Part shown: positions 28,748 to 37,220 of the stretch, piece by piece
How positions within the stretch are numbered: the first letter of the stretch is position 1
Layout of the letters: each line of letters begins with the position of its first letter
Assembly: GCF_024623785.1 (NCBI RefSeq)
Contig: NZ_JANKBZ010000028.1
Span: 1 to 64,000, forward strand
DNA: 64,000 nucleotides
From: Archangium lipolyticum
GTDB lineage: Bacteria > Myxococcota > Myxococcia > Myxococcales > Myxococcaceae
Direction: 5' to 3'
Notes under the pieces: model-generated
What the model saw: only the letters and a program-made list of their open reading frames with translations
What the model was told of the DNA's origin: nothing
Database searches by the model: none
Made by a program: the position numbers and the translations under genes

Positions 28748-30979
28748 ATGCTGCTTTCCCACCGTCCGGCGGCCTCCCTCTCCCGTTCGACACTCGTGAA
28801 GATGGGCGTGCGCATCGCCGGGGTCGTCGCCCTGGCCACGCTCTTCAGCTACCTCCACGTGTTGCACTCGGTGCGCACCGAGAACCTCGGGCGGCTGGAG
28901 CGGTATGTCGTGGAGCGCGGCCAGCGCGAGCAGGGCATCTTCCTCCTGGCGCAGGACAATCACGCCGTCCTGAAGGAGGCCCTCGCGGAGAAGCTCCAGG
29001 CCTCGCGGCAGGAGGACGTGAGCGCACGTTTCGACAGCCTCTTCGCGCGGATGCCCGATGGCACCCTCCGCAACCGTCCCGAGGTCTTCGACGGCACGCG
29101 CATGCCGGGCGTCTTCATCCCCGGGAAGCTGGAGCTCGACGCCGAGCTGCGCCGGCGCATCCTGGCCTCGTATGACGTGCTCGCCCAATACGGGCCCGCC
29201 TTCCGTACGCGCTTCACGAACACGTTCATCGTGCTCCCGGAAGGAGTGCTGGTGCTCTACTGGCCGGAGCGCCCCCAATGGTGCCAGGAGGCGGAGACCG
29301 GTTTCGAGGTCGTCGCGCTCGACTTCTTCATCCGGAGCCTGCCCGAGAAGAACGCCGGGCGGCGGACGGTCTGGTGCGGCATCTACGCGGATCCGGGCAC
29401 CCGGAAGCCGATGGTGTCGGTCTCCACGCCGCTGGACGTCGACGGCCGCCACGTGGCGACGTTCGGCCACGACGTGCTGCTGGAGCAGTTGATGGCCCGC
29501 GCCATCCGCGACCACATGCCGGGCGCGTACAACATGATCCTCGGCGAGGAAGGGGCGCCCATCGCCCATCCCGATTTGAATCCAGAGGGCGCCAGCGACG
29601 CCTCCCACGGCGATGGACAGCACGGGACGGTTGGCACCCTGGGCACGGAGGAGCAGCGGCTGCACGTGAGGCGCATCTTCGAGCGGCTGAGGGCCGCGCC
29701 GCCGGGCCAGGTGGTGATGGAGCTGCCGGAGTACGGCGAGTACCTGTCCCACGCGCGGCTCGAGGGCCCCGGTTGGGACTTCGTCACGGTGCTGCCCGAG
29801 CGCGTGGTGTCCCAGCCCGCGCTGGCGGCGGCGCGCTACGTGCTGCTGTTCGGCCTGGCGTCGCTGCTGCTGGAGCTGGCCATCATGTACTGGGTGATGA
29901 AGCAGCAGATCACCCGTCCACTGGCGGCCTTCGCCCAGGCCACGGACCGGGTGGCGGCCGGGGACTTCCATGTCGAGCTGGACACCTCGCGCGACGACGA
30001 GCTGGGGCAGCTCGCACGTGCCTTCCGGCTGATGGCCGACCAGGTGCAGCGGCGCGAGGAGGAGCTGCGGCAGGCCAACGAGGGACTGGAGCATCGGGTC
30101 GAGGAGCGCACGCGGGAGCTGAAGGAAGTCCACCAACGGCTCGTGGATTCGGCCCGGCGGGCGGGGATGGCGGAGATCGCCACCAACGTGCTGCACAACG
30201 TGGGCAACGTGCTCAACAGCGTCTACACCTCCACGCAGGTCGCCAAGGAGCGCCTGGGGCGGGCGCGGTTCGAGCAGGTGGGCCGGGTGGCGGGCCTGCT
30301 CCAGTCGAATCAGGACGACCTCGCCACGTTCCTCAGCCGGGACGAGCGCGGCCGGCACATCCTCCCGTTCCTGGACAAGCTGGGGCAGCACCTGGTGGAG
30401 GAGCGCCAGGGCATCCTCTCGTTGCTCGACGACGTGAGCCGGTACACCGAGCACATCGGAGACATCGTCAAGGTGCAGCAGGACTACGCCAGGACGCCCC
30501 GGATGCACGAGCCGGTGCTCCTGCCGGAGCTGGTGGAGGACGCCCTGCGCATCAACTCGGCCGGGCTCACCCAGCACCACGTGCGGGTGGAGAAACATCT
30601 GGCCGCCCTGCCTCCGGTGCTGACCGACAAGCACAAGGCGTTGATGATCCTGGTCAACCTGATCAGCAATGCCCGGTATGCATTGGACGCGGTGTCACCG
30701 GACGAGCGCCGCCTGACGGTGCGGTTGGAGACGCACGCCGCCGAGCGCTTCCGCCTGGAGGTCCGCGACAACGGAATGGGCATCGAGCCGGAGATGCTGA
30801 CCCGGATCTTCCAGTACGGGTTCACCACGCGCGAGGAGGGGCATGGCTTCGGTCTGCACTCCAGTGCCTTGGCGGCCCAGGAGCTGGGCGGCTCGCTCAC
30901 GGCGCACAGCGACGGTCCGGGGCGAGGGGCCACGTTCACGCTGGAGCTGCCCTTTCAGCCGGCCCGGAGCGTGGCCTGA
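28748..30979 (+). CDS. Membrane sensor histidine kinase with HAMP and HNVGN-type H-box
   Basis: The 743-residue protein has a transmembrane helix at about 19-42, a large periplasmic Cache-like sensor to about 360, a second helix at about 365-388, HAMP, a coiled coil, and a kinase core. The phosphoacceptor is in NVLHNVGNVLNSV (His483), a variant H-box found in a distinct kinase subgroup. The ATPase boxes are NLISNARYALD, DNGMGIE and GHGFGLHSSA. It follows the two soluble kinases after 73 bases; a shared signalling role is inferred. Confidence 0.9.
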   Translation: MLLSHRPAASLSRSTLVKMGVRIAGVVALATLFSYLHVLHSVRTENLGRLERYVVERGQREQGIFLLAQDNHAVLKEALAEKLQASRQEDVSARFDSLFARMPDGTLRNRPEVFDGTRMPGVFIPGKLELDAELRRRILASYDVLAQYGPAFRTRFTNTFIVLPEGVLVLYWPERPQWCQEAETGFEVVALDFFIRSLPEKNAGRRTVWCGIYADPGTRKPMVSVSTPLDVDGRHVATFGHDVLLEQLMARAIRDHMPGAYNMILGEEGAPIAHPDLNPEGASDASHGDGQHGTVGTLGTEEQRLHVRRIFERLRAAPPGQVVMELPEYGEYLSHARLEGPGWDFVTVLPERVVSQPALAAARYVLLFGLASLLLELAIMYWVMKQQITRPLAAFAQATDRVAAGDFHVELDTSRDDELGQLARAFRLMADQVQRREEELRQANEGLEHRVEERTRELKEVHQRLVDSARRAGMAEIATNVLHNVGNVLNSVYTSTQVAKERLGRARFEQVGRVAGLLQSNQDDLATFLSRDERGRHILPFLDKLGQHLVEERQGILSLLDDVSRYTEHIGDIVKVQQDYARTPRMHEPVLLPELVEDALRINSAGLTQHHVRVEKHLAALPPVLTDKHKALMILVNLISNARYALDAVSPDERRLTVRLETHAAERFRLEVRDNGMGIEPEMLTRIFQYGFTTREEGHGFGLHSSALAAQELGGSLTAHSDGPGRGATFTLELPFQPARSVA

Positions 30980-31051
30980 GAGGCACATGAATCGGGTCCT
31001 CTGACAGGGGCGCATGACGTAGCCTGGGGACCTCTTTCAACGGAGGTCTCC

Positions 31052-31876
31052 ATGTTCGTGTTCAATCGTCAGTTCGAGAAGAGGGCCCCGGCGCGACACC
31101 TGCTCGCGGTGCTCCTGGCCCTGGGTTCCATGGCGGCGCATGCGGATGGGATGAGCCTGGCCGAGGCCTACAAGGTCATCTCCACGCGCAAGTTCGTCGA
31201 TCTCACCCAGAGCTTCAGCCCCAGCACTCCGGTGTGGCAGGGCTTCGGGCAGGCCAGCTTCACCACCGCGTCGGATCCGAAGACGTACCGGCCCTACAGC
31301 CTGGAGCAGGATGGCTTCCGGACGACCTACTATTCCATGGTGGGCCAGTACGGCACCCACGTGGATCCGCCCGCGCACTTCCACGCGAAGGGGATCACGA
31401 TGGATCGGATTCCTCTCAAGGAGATGATCCTGCCGCTGGTGGTGATCGACATCACGCCGCTGCTCGCCAAGGATCCGAACCACGCGCTCACGGTGCAGGA
31501 CATCCAGGCATGGGAGAAGAAGAACGGCCGGGTGCCAGCGGGGGCGTTCGCCGCGCTGAGGACGGACATGTCCAAGGACTGGACCACGAACCCCGAGCGA
31601 TTCAAGCGCCACCCGTTCCCCGCGTGGTCGCTGGCGGCCATCAAGTTCCTCTTCGAGCAGCGGAACATCACGGCCATCGGGCATGAATCCATGGACACGG
31701 ACACCACGCCGACGATGGAGTCACAGAAGTGGGTGTTGGAGCAGGGGCACTATCAGATCGAGGTCATGGCCCACCTGGACCAGGTGCCGCCCACGGGGGC
31801 ACTCATCGTGGTGTCCTGGCCCAAGGTGGAGAACGGGTTCGGCTTCCCAGCGCGCGCCTTCGCCATCCTTCCGTGA
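31052..31876 (+). CDS. Secreted cyclase/kynurenine-formamidase-family hydrolase
   Basis: The 274-residue protein has a signal peptide (hydrophobic residues 15-29, then AHA-D) and a PF04199-type fold. The metal-binding motif is YGTHVDPPAHF near residue 101, with further conserved positions in GHESMDTD and HLDQVPPTGA. The family includes N-formylkynurenine hydrolases and other metal-dependent amidases or lactonases; the periplasmic form here has no assigned substrate. GGAGG precedes ATG 31052. It converges on an unknown leftward gene. Confidence 0.85.
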   Translation: MFVFNRQFEKRAPARHLLAVLLALGSMAAHADGMSLAEAYKVISTRKFVDLTQSFSPSTPVWQGFGQASFTTASDPKTYRPYSLEQDGFRTTYYSMVGQYGTHVDPPAHFHAKGITMDRIPLKEMILPLVVIDITPLLAKDPNHALTVQDIQAWEKKNGRVPAGAFAALRTDMSKDWTTNPERFKRHPFPAWSLAAIKFLFEQRNITAIGHESMDTDTTPTMESQKWVLEQGHYQIEVMAHLDQVPPTGALIVVSWPKVENGFGFPARAFAILP

Positions 31877-31897
31877 GGAACCGCGGGGCTCCGAGAG

Positions 31898-32347
31898 TCA
31901 GGGCTCCGCCAGTCCAGAGGCGAGCAACGCGAGCCGGGGGACGATCTGCTCCTCCGTGAGAGGAATCAGCTTGCTGATCGAATACAGCAGGCTGATGCGG
32001 ATGCCGTGATTCCTCATCCACAGGATGAGCTCTTCGACATCCTCCACGTCATCGTGTTTGACAATGAATTTCCCGTCGATGGGAATCCGGGACAGATAGA
32101 GCGCCTGAAGTGTGTCCAGGGCGCTCCCGGAGTAGACGGGGTAGGTGTGCTTGAACCAGGGTTCGACATCCTCCAGGAGCCATTGGATGCGAGTGCTCTT
32201 GAAGCGTTCGAGCTTCAGGAACTCCTCCAACTGGTCGCGCTCCAGGAGGATGCAATCATCGCCGGCACACCACGCCTCGATGCTGAGGTGATGTGCCAGC
32301 AGGCGGTGCTGGCGTCTGCAGTACTCGCGATGGGGCTCGGTGGCCAT
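31898..32347 (-). CDS. Hypothetical protein
   Basis: The 149-residue product is not recognised. It has no signal or transmembrane helix; it is rich in charged residues, Trp, His and Leu, and looks mostly helical (LERDQLEEFLKLERFKSTR). Base composition is slightly lower in GC than the flanking genes. It starts 19 bases downstream of the lytic transglycosylase stop on the same strand, so it is probably co-transcribed with it. Confidence 0.7.
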   Translation of the reverse strand: MATEPHREYCRRQHRLLAHHLSIEAWCAGDDCILLERDQLEEFLKLERFKSTRIQWLLEDVEPWFKHTYPVYSGSALDTLQALYLSRIPIDGKFIVKHDDVEDVEELILWMRNHGIRISLLYSISKLIPLTEEQIVPRLALLASGLAEP

Positions 32348-32366
32348 ATCCGTGTTCTACACGGCC

Positions 32367-34511
32367 TCAGAAGCTCACGCCCTCGGTGGCTGGCGCGGGC
32401 ACCGTCAGCGACAGCCGCTGCGGCGCGGCGTCCTTCCCGTAGAAGGACTGGTACAGGTACAGGTCCGCCAGCACCTGCTTCACGTAGCCGCGCGTCTCGC
32501 GGAACGGAATCTCCTCGACGAACAGATCCAGCGGCAGCGAGCCCTTCTCCTTCACCCACCGCACCGTCGCTTCGGGCCCCGCGTTGTAGGCGGCCGCCGC
32601 GAGCGCCGGGTGGGAGAAGCGCTTCATCAGCTGGGACAGGTACCACGCCCCGTACTTGATGTTCAGCGAGGGCGAGAACAGCTCCGCGGGCGCCGGGGCC
32701 GGCTCCGCCAGCTGCTTCGCGATGGCCCGGGCCGTGGGCGGAATCACCTGCATCAGCCCTCGCGCGTCGGCGGCGCTGGCGACCTCGGGCCGGAAGGCGC
32801 TCTCGCGGCGCATGATGGCCCAGACGAAGAAGGGGCTCACCTTGTAGCGCGTGGCCTCGCTCTCCACCGCGTTGGCGAAGGCGCGCGGGTAGAAGGCGGC
32901 GAGCGCCTCGGGCAGCCGTGCCCCGAAGGCCCGGCCCCACAGGTGTCGGGCGGCCACCGCGTGCGCGTGTCCGTACTCGCCCAGCCGCAGCAGCGCGTGC
33001 GCGAAGGCCATCGCCTGCTCCTGGTTGTGGATGCGCGAGGTGCGGGCCTGCACCTCCTCGGCCGCGTCGCGGAACAGCCCCGCCTCGGTGAGTGCCATCG
33101 CCAGCTTCAGCTCCGGCGGCACCTCGGCGCGCTCCAGCTGCTTGGGTGCCTCGGGGAAGGCGGCGGGCGGCTCGCGGCCCAGCTCCCGCAGCCGCTCGGA
33201 GGCCAGCAGGGCGTAGTAGGAGTTGGGCGCGCTGGAGATGACGGCCTCGTACGCGGGCCCGGTGACAGCCGCCGGAGAGCCCTCCAGCTCGTGGCCGCGG
33301 GCCGACCAGTAGCGCGCCTGCGGCACCAGGCTGCTGCGCGGGAAGGTGTCCACCAGCGTGTCGAGCACCTCGCGCGCTGGCCCGTACTGCTTCAGCCGGA
33401 TGTGCGCGAGCGCGCGGAACCACATGGCCTCGTCGCGCTTGCGCGAGCGCGCGTGCCGCTGGTCGAACGCCGTGAAGGACTTCACCGCGTCCTCGAAGCG
33501 CCCGGCCTGCAGGTCCAACCAGCCGACGTAGAAGCCCGCGTCGTCGGCCACGCCCTCCTTGGGCCAGCCCTTCTCCACGGCCGCCATCAGCTCGCGGGCC
33601 TTCAGGTTGTCATCGGTCTTGAGCGCGCGGCGCGCGGTGAAGTAGGCGGCCTCGGCGGCCACGGAGGTAGGCCCCTGGCGCGCCACGGCCAGCGCCTGCT
33701 CCGCCTCGTCCTTCTTGCCCGTGGCGTAGAGGGCCTGGGCGCGCACCAGCGCCACCTGCGCCTTGTCCTGCTTCGCGCGCACCAGCTTCTGGGCCTCGGC
33801 CTTCTCCAGCTCCTCCAGCGCGCGCTTCGCCTCACCGGCGTCGAGCAGCCCGCGCGAGCGCTGCAGGTACTCGGCCAGCGTCAGCTTCAGCGGGGGCTTG
33901 AGCGCCTCGAGCTTCGCCAGCGCCTCGTCCGCGTACGGGTGTGCCGGGTAGCGCAGCGCCACGGCCTTCAAGTCCGCCCGCTCGCCCGTGGCGTTGCCCA
34001 CCGCCAGCCGCGCCTGGGCCCGCTGGAAGAGCAGCTCCGCCGAGGGATCCTCGGTGGCGGCGGCCTCCAGCGCCTGGGCGGCCTCCTTCGCCTTGCCCGC
34101 GGCCAGCAGCGCCTCGCCCAGCCGGGCCTGGACCCTCGGCGCCAGGGCCGGAGACGCCTTCGGCGCCGCCCGGGCGAAGGCCACCGCCGCCGCCGCCGGA
34201 TCTCCCGCGTAGAACTGCGCCTGACCCTGGTAGTAGGCCAGGTAGGGCTGGAGCGGCTCGGCCACGGTGGCCCCGGTCAACAGGGTGCGGGCCTCTGCCA
34301 CATCCCCCTCGGCCAAGGCCAGGGTTCCCGCGAGCAGGGCGATACGGCCCGCGTCGGGGCACTTCTTCGCCACGCAGGCCTCGAGGTCCTTGCGGGCGAG
34401 CTCCCGGGCGTCGGAGCGATGCAGCCGGACGGACTCGAGCGTCTCCGGGGACTGCGCCCATGCCCCACCTGTCCCCACCAACACCGTCAGGAGCCCGGTC
34501 CACCGCCGCAT
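32367..34511 (-). CDS. Soluble-type lytic murein transglycosylase
   Basis: The enzyme cleaves the MurNAc-GlcNAc bond of peptidoglycan with formation of 1,6-anhydroMurNAc in the periplasm. ATG at 34511, with AGGAGAGG upstream, gives 714 residues: a signal peptide ending GGAWA, a long helical superhelix of TPR-like repeats, and a C-terminal SLT domain. The catalytic Glu lies in MRRESAFRPEV near residue 569, followed by ARGLMQVIPPTA and AAYNAGPEAT. An upstream in-frame extension to 34622 lacks a signal peptide and was rejected. Confidence 0.92.
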   Translation of the reverse strand: MRRWTGLLTVLVGTGGAWAQSPETLESVRLHRSDARELARKDLEACVAKKCPDAGRIALLAGTLALAEGDVAEARTLLTGATVAEPLQPYLAYYQGQAQFYAGDPAAAAVAFARAAPKASPALAPRVQARLGEALLAAGKAKEAAQALEAAATEDPSAELLFQRAQARLAVGNATGERADLKAVALRYPAHPYADEALAKLEALKPPLKLTLAEYLQRSRGLLDAGEAKRALEELEKAEAQKLVRAKQDKAQVALVRAQALYATGKKDEAEQALAVARQGPTSVAAEAAYFTARRALKTDDNLKARELMAAVEKGWPKEGVADDAGFYVGWLDLQAGRFEDAVKSFTAFDQRHARSRKRDEAMWFRALAHIRLKQYGPAREVLDTLVDTFPRSSLVPQARYWSARGHELEGSPAAVTGPAYEAVISSAPNSYYALLASERLRELGREPPAAFPEAPKQLERAEVPPELKLAMALTEAGLFRDAAEEVQARTSRIHNQEQAMAFAHALLRLGEYGHAHAVAARHLWGRAFGARLPEALAAFYPRAFANAVESEATRYKVSPFFVWAIMRRESAFRPEVASAADARGLMQVIPPTARAIAKQLAEPAPAPAELFSPSLNIKYGAWYLSQLMKRFSHPALAAAAYNAGPEATVRWVKEKGSLPLDLFVEEIPFRETRGYVKQVLADLYLYQSFYGKDAAPQRLSLTVPAPATEGVSF

Positions 34512-34634
34512 GTGCCTCTCCTTTTGTTCCAAGACTCTCATCGCGTGAGCGAGGGACGGGTAACAGCAGACCCGGAGATTCCATTCCCAACTTGTTTGAG
34601 GTCCAGGTCGGAATTCGCACACACAGGGTGCGGT

Positions 34635-34663
34635 TTGACAGCCGGGCCGACAAGCCCTAGATC
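34635..34663 (+). promoter_or_regulatory. Promoter candidate for the 78-residue Cys protein
   Basis: TTGACA (34635-34640), a 17-base spacer, and TAGATC (34658-34663). The -35 match is perfect. It would give a leader of about 245 bases before the gene at 34914. A second candidate, TTGCGT-N17-TAGGTT, lies at 34766-34794. Confidence 0.4.
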
Positions 34664-34913
34664 GGCCCCCGCAACGGCAGGGCAGGGGTTGTTCACCGGC
34701 GGTCAGTGCATTTGCCGGAGAGATCCTTGAAGTGAGTTTTATTGCGTGAAATCGGCCCTGTCCGGTTGCGTCAAAAGGGGGCGCTTCTTAGGTTGTGCCG
34801 CCTTTTCAGGGCATGACCTGAAAGGTCGCCGATGAGGTGATCTGCGTTCCGGGCCGTTCGCGGTCCCATGCGTTCGGGGGGGAAACAAGCTCTACCAGGG
34901 AGGGCTCCGTTCC
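34664..34913 (+). promoter_or_regulatory. Long untranslated leader region
   Basis: No gene is seen in this 250-base stretch. It contains CCGGC/GCCGG and GACCT/AGGTC (34815-34827) inverted repeats, a G-run (GGGGGGG near 34877), and GGGAGGG just before the ATG as binding site. No known riboswitch class was recognised. Confidence 0.35.
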
Positions 34914-35150
34914 ATGCTGAAGCCGTGTCCGACTGATCTGCCGCAGACCATCAACCCCGAGGCCGGGCCCAAGCGGGCTGGCGTCGAGACGCACCGCAAC
35001 CTCAACTGCAACTACTACGACAACTGCCTCGACGAGGCGGTGCGCCGGGGGTGGCAGTCCTTCACCTGCGTGAAGTGCCCGATGAACCAGCAGGTGGCTC
35101 CGCCGCAGATGGGCATCGAGGCGTACGCTACACAGCGGCGCGCCATCTGA
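34914..35150 (+). CDS. Small four-cysteine protein, unknown function
   Basis: The 78-residue soluble protein has Cys in NLNCNYYDNCLDE and FTCVKCPMN, a C-x5-C and a CxxC pair that could bind zinc or an iron-sulfur cluster. The N-terminus also has Cys5. No known family was recognised. GGGAGGG lies 9 bases before the ATG. It stands alone after a long leader and is followed by a hairpin shared with the convergent CAP gene. Confidence 0.75.
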   Translation: MLKPCPTDLPQTINPEAGPKRAGVETHRNLNCNYYDNCLDEAVRRGWQSFTCVKCPMNQQVAPPQMGIEAYATQRRAI

Positions 35151-35184
35151 GATTTGAAACCGCTGTCAGGCCGAACGCGAAGCG

Positions 35185-35210
35185 GGCTCCCGGCTGTGCG
35201 GCCGGGAGCC
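35185..35210. terminator. Bidirectional hairpin between convergent genes
   Basis: GGCTCCCGGC (35185-35194) and GCCGGGAGCC (35201-35210) are perfect 10-base arms around a 6-base loop. It lies between the stops of the 78-residue protein (35150) and the leftward CAP protein (35215). T-runs are weak on both strands. Confidence 0.55.
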
Positions 35211-35214
35211 ACCC

Positions 35215-36723
35215 TCAACGCGTGGCCGCGTAGATGACGACCATCCAGTATTGGCCCTTGCCGTAGGTGCGCGAGTCCCCACGGACGGCGCCCACCCCCA
35301 CCACGGTGTTCTTGCGGTCCCCGAGGCTCTTGGAGTCCGGGAGCAGGGACGGGCTCTCCGCCACGTAGAAGTCCACCGAGGCGCTCCTGGCTTGTTCGAG
35401 GGCACCGAAGACGCGGTCGTGCACCTTGGAGCCGGGCAGCTGCACCTTGGGCTCGTCCTGGGCGAGGGCACGCCGGGCATGGTCCAGGGCGATGCGCTCC
35501 AGCTCGGGGCTGCGCTGCAGCGGGGGCAGGCCACGCGCGGCGCGGTGGGAGGCGAGCGTCTGGTAGGCCTCCTGGAGCGGGTCCACCGGCTGTCGGCTGT
35601 CGGCCCCGGCGGAGGAGAAGACCTCGGTGAGGATGGCCTGGTCGCGGCCGTCCAGCTTCTGGAAGGCCACGCCGATGCCCGCGTGGGTGAAGTGCGTGCC
35701 GAGCAGGTTGCTGCGGTGGCCGGGGCTGTGCTCGATGCCGAAGTGGGCGGAGAGGGGCCCGGAGGCCAGGCCGAGGTTCTCCCCGGCGGTGCGGTAGGTG
35801 GAGCCGGCGGCGGCCAGGCGCCCGCGCAGGTCCGAGCCATCCGGGGCCACGTGGGCGAAGAAGCCCTCGCGGGCCATGCGCTCGCTGTAGGCCTGGGCCA
35901 CGGAGTTGAGGGTGTCGTCGAGCGCCAGCTCCCGTGCGCCATGGGCGCGGCGCAGGGCGTTGATGCGGGCCAGCACCGCCACGCGGGCGCCCTCCACGGT
36001 GGTGGGCTCCACCAGCCGCTCGCCCTTGCCGCGCTGCCGGGTGGCGCCCACGTCCACGAGGAAGAGGGCGGCGACCTCGGGCCCCTTCGCGCCGCGGCCG
36101 ATGATTTCCACGGTGTAGCGGCCGGCGGTGGGGAAGAGGATCCGGGAGCAGAAGGAGGGGCCCTGCTCGCGCGTGAGGGCGGGGCGCTCCACGCGGCCAT
36201 CGGGGAGGGTGACGTAGACCTCGGCCCAGCGCAGTGGGGCCTCCAGCTCGCCGCACAGGCTCTGGCTGGCGCCGGGCTTGTCGAAGGTGCGCGGGAAGCG
36301 CTGGAGGGTGGTCTTGCGCTCGGCCAGCAGCACCACGAGGGCGGCGCGCTCGCCCTCCACCTCCACGCCCACGCCCATGTGGGTGGCGGGCTCCTGGGAG
36401 AGATCCTTGCGCTCGAGCAGGGTGGCCACGGTGTGCTCGCGAGCCCAGGCGCGGATGACGTAGGAGCGGGGGCTGGGATCGATCCCACCCGCGTCGCTGA
36501 CGGCCTCGGTGAGGGCGAGCAGCTCCACGGCGCCGGAGGGGCTGTCCTCGAGCGCCTCGCGGGCCAGCTTGCGCGCGGCCTGGGTGAGGGCGGCATCGGC
36601 CTGGGGTGCGCGCCGGCCCACGCGCTCGAACTCCTGGAGCACGTGCCGCGAGGCCTGCTGCTCCATGGTGGTGGGGGAGAGGGGCGTGGCCGCCAGCAGG
36701 GCGGTGAGGGCGAGGGCGAGCAT
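35215..36723 (-). CDS. Secreted protein with two CAP (SCP/PR1) domains
   Basis: ATG at 36723 gives 502 residues with a signal peptide (MLALALTALLAATPLSP). The middle region is unassigned and beta-rich. A CAP domain at about 260-385 shows GENLGLA and HSPGHRSNLLGTHFTHAGIGVAF. A second, less conserved copy follows to the C-terminus. CAP proteins act outside the cytoplasm in varied roles; bacterial forms are poorly characterised. The upstream gene ends 2 bases before its start, so the two are coupled. Confidence 0.85.
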   Translation of the reverse strand: MLALALTALLAATPLSPTTMEQQASRHVLQEFERVGRRAPQADAALTQAARKLAREALEDSPSGAVELLALTEAVSDAGGIDPSPRSYVIRAWAREHTVATLLERKDLSQEPATHMGVGVEVEGERAALVVLLAERKTTLQRFPRTFDKPGASQSLCGELEAPLRWAEVYVTLPDGRVERPALTREQGPSFCSRILFPTAGRYTVEIIGRGAKGPEVAALFLVDVGATRQRGKGERLVEPTTVEGARVAVLARINALRRAHGARELALDDTLNSVAQAYSERMAREGFFAHVAPDGSDLRGRLAAAGSTYRTAGENLGLASGPLSAHFGIEHSPGHRSNLLGTHFTHAGIGVAFQKLDGRDQAILTEVFSSAGADSRQPVDPLQEAYQTLASHRAARGLPPLQRSPELERIALDHARRALAQDEPKVQLPGSKVHDRVFGALEQARSASVDFYVAESPSLLPDSKSLGDRKNTVVGVGAVRGDSRTYGKGQYWMVVIYAATR

Positions 36724-36725
36724 CG

Positions 36726-37019
36726 CTACTCCAGCCGGAAGACGAGGGCGGACACGGCGCCGGTGCCCAGCCGGGCGTTGAGCTGCTCGCGCAGGGAGGA
36801 CTCCTGCCGCGACAGCGTGTGGGCCCACTCGGCGCTGGCCACGGTGATGACCAGCTCGCCACCCTCGAGGGTGTAGGGCCGGGTGTGCTTGGAGATGTGA
36901 GGTCCCACGGTGGCGTTCCAAACGGGGACGAGGGACTGGGCCTTCCCGGATTGCTCGGCCAGGCGGGCGAGGACGCGGGGGAGGAGCTGTTCGAGGGTCT
37001 GCGGGTCACGCCGGGCCAT
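36726..37019 (-). CDS. DUF721 / DciA-like protein
   Basis: The 97-residue product matches the DUF721 layout: an N-terminal helix (TLEQLLPRVLARL), the core W-x-x-x-V-G-P (VWNATVGPHISKHTRP) and a KH-like C-terminus (LVITVASAEWAHTLSR). DciA proteins of this family help load the replicative helicase in bacteria without DnaC. No clear Shine-Dalgarno sequence was found and the exact start is uncertain, as in-frame ATGs exist up to 37175. Coupled to the CAP protein gene. Confidence 0.78.
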   Translation of the reverse strand: MARRDPQTLEQLLPRVLARLAEQSGKAQSLVPVWNATVGPHISKHTRPYTLEGGELVITVASAEWAHTLSRQESSLREQLNARLGTGAVSALVFRLE

Positions 37020-37220
37020 GGTGGGAGGCATCATCGGCCGGGGAGGGGTGAATGCCAACGGGGGAATGCAGGGCATGGATGTCATGGGGCCGGGGGGATG
37101 TTGGGCGTGCAACCCCTTGGAATCCGGGCCCGGCATGGAGCTGGCTAGGAGGAGGGAGAGCCCCCCGCTTGACAAGGTCCGAGGGGAGCCGTTTCCCTGC
37201 CCCTCCGACTGGAGCCGCCG

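Noticed and set aside
34512-34622. N-terminal extension of the lytic transglycosylase
   Set aside because: It would bury the signal peptide; the start at 34511 has an AGGAGAGG binding site and exposes the signal.
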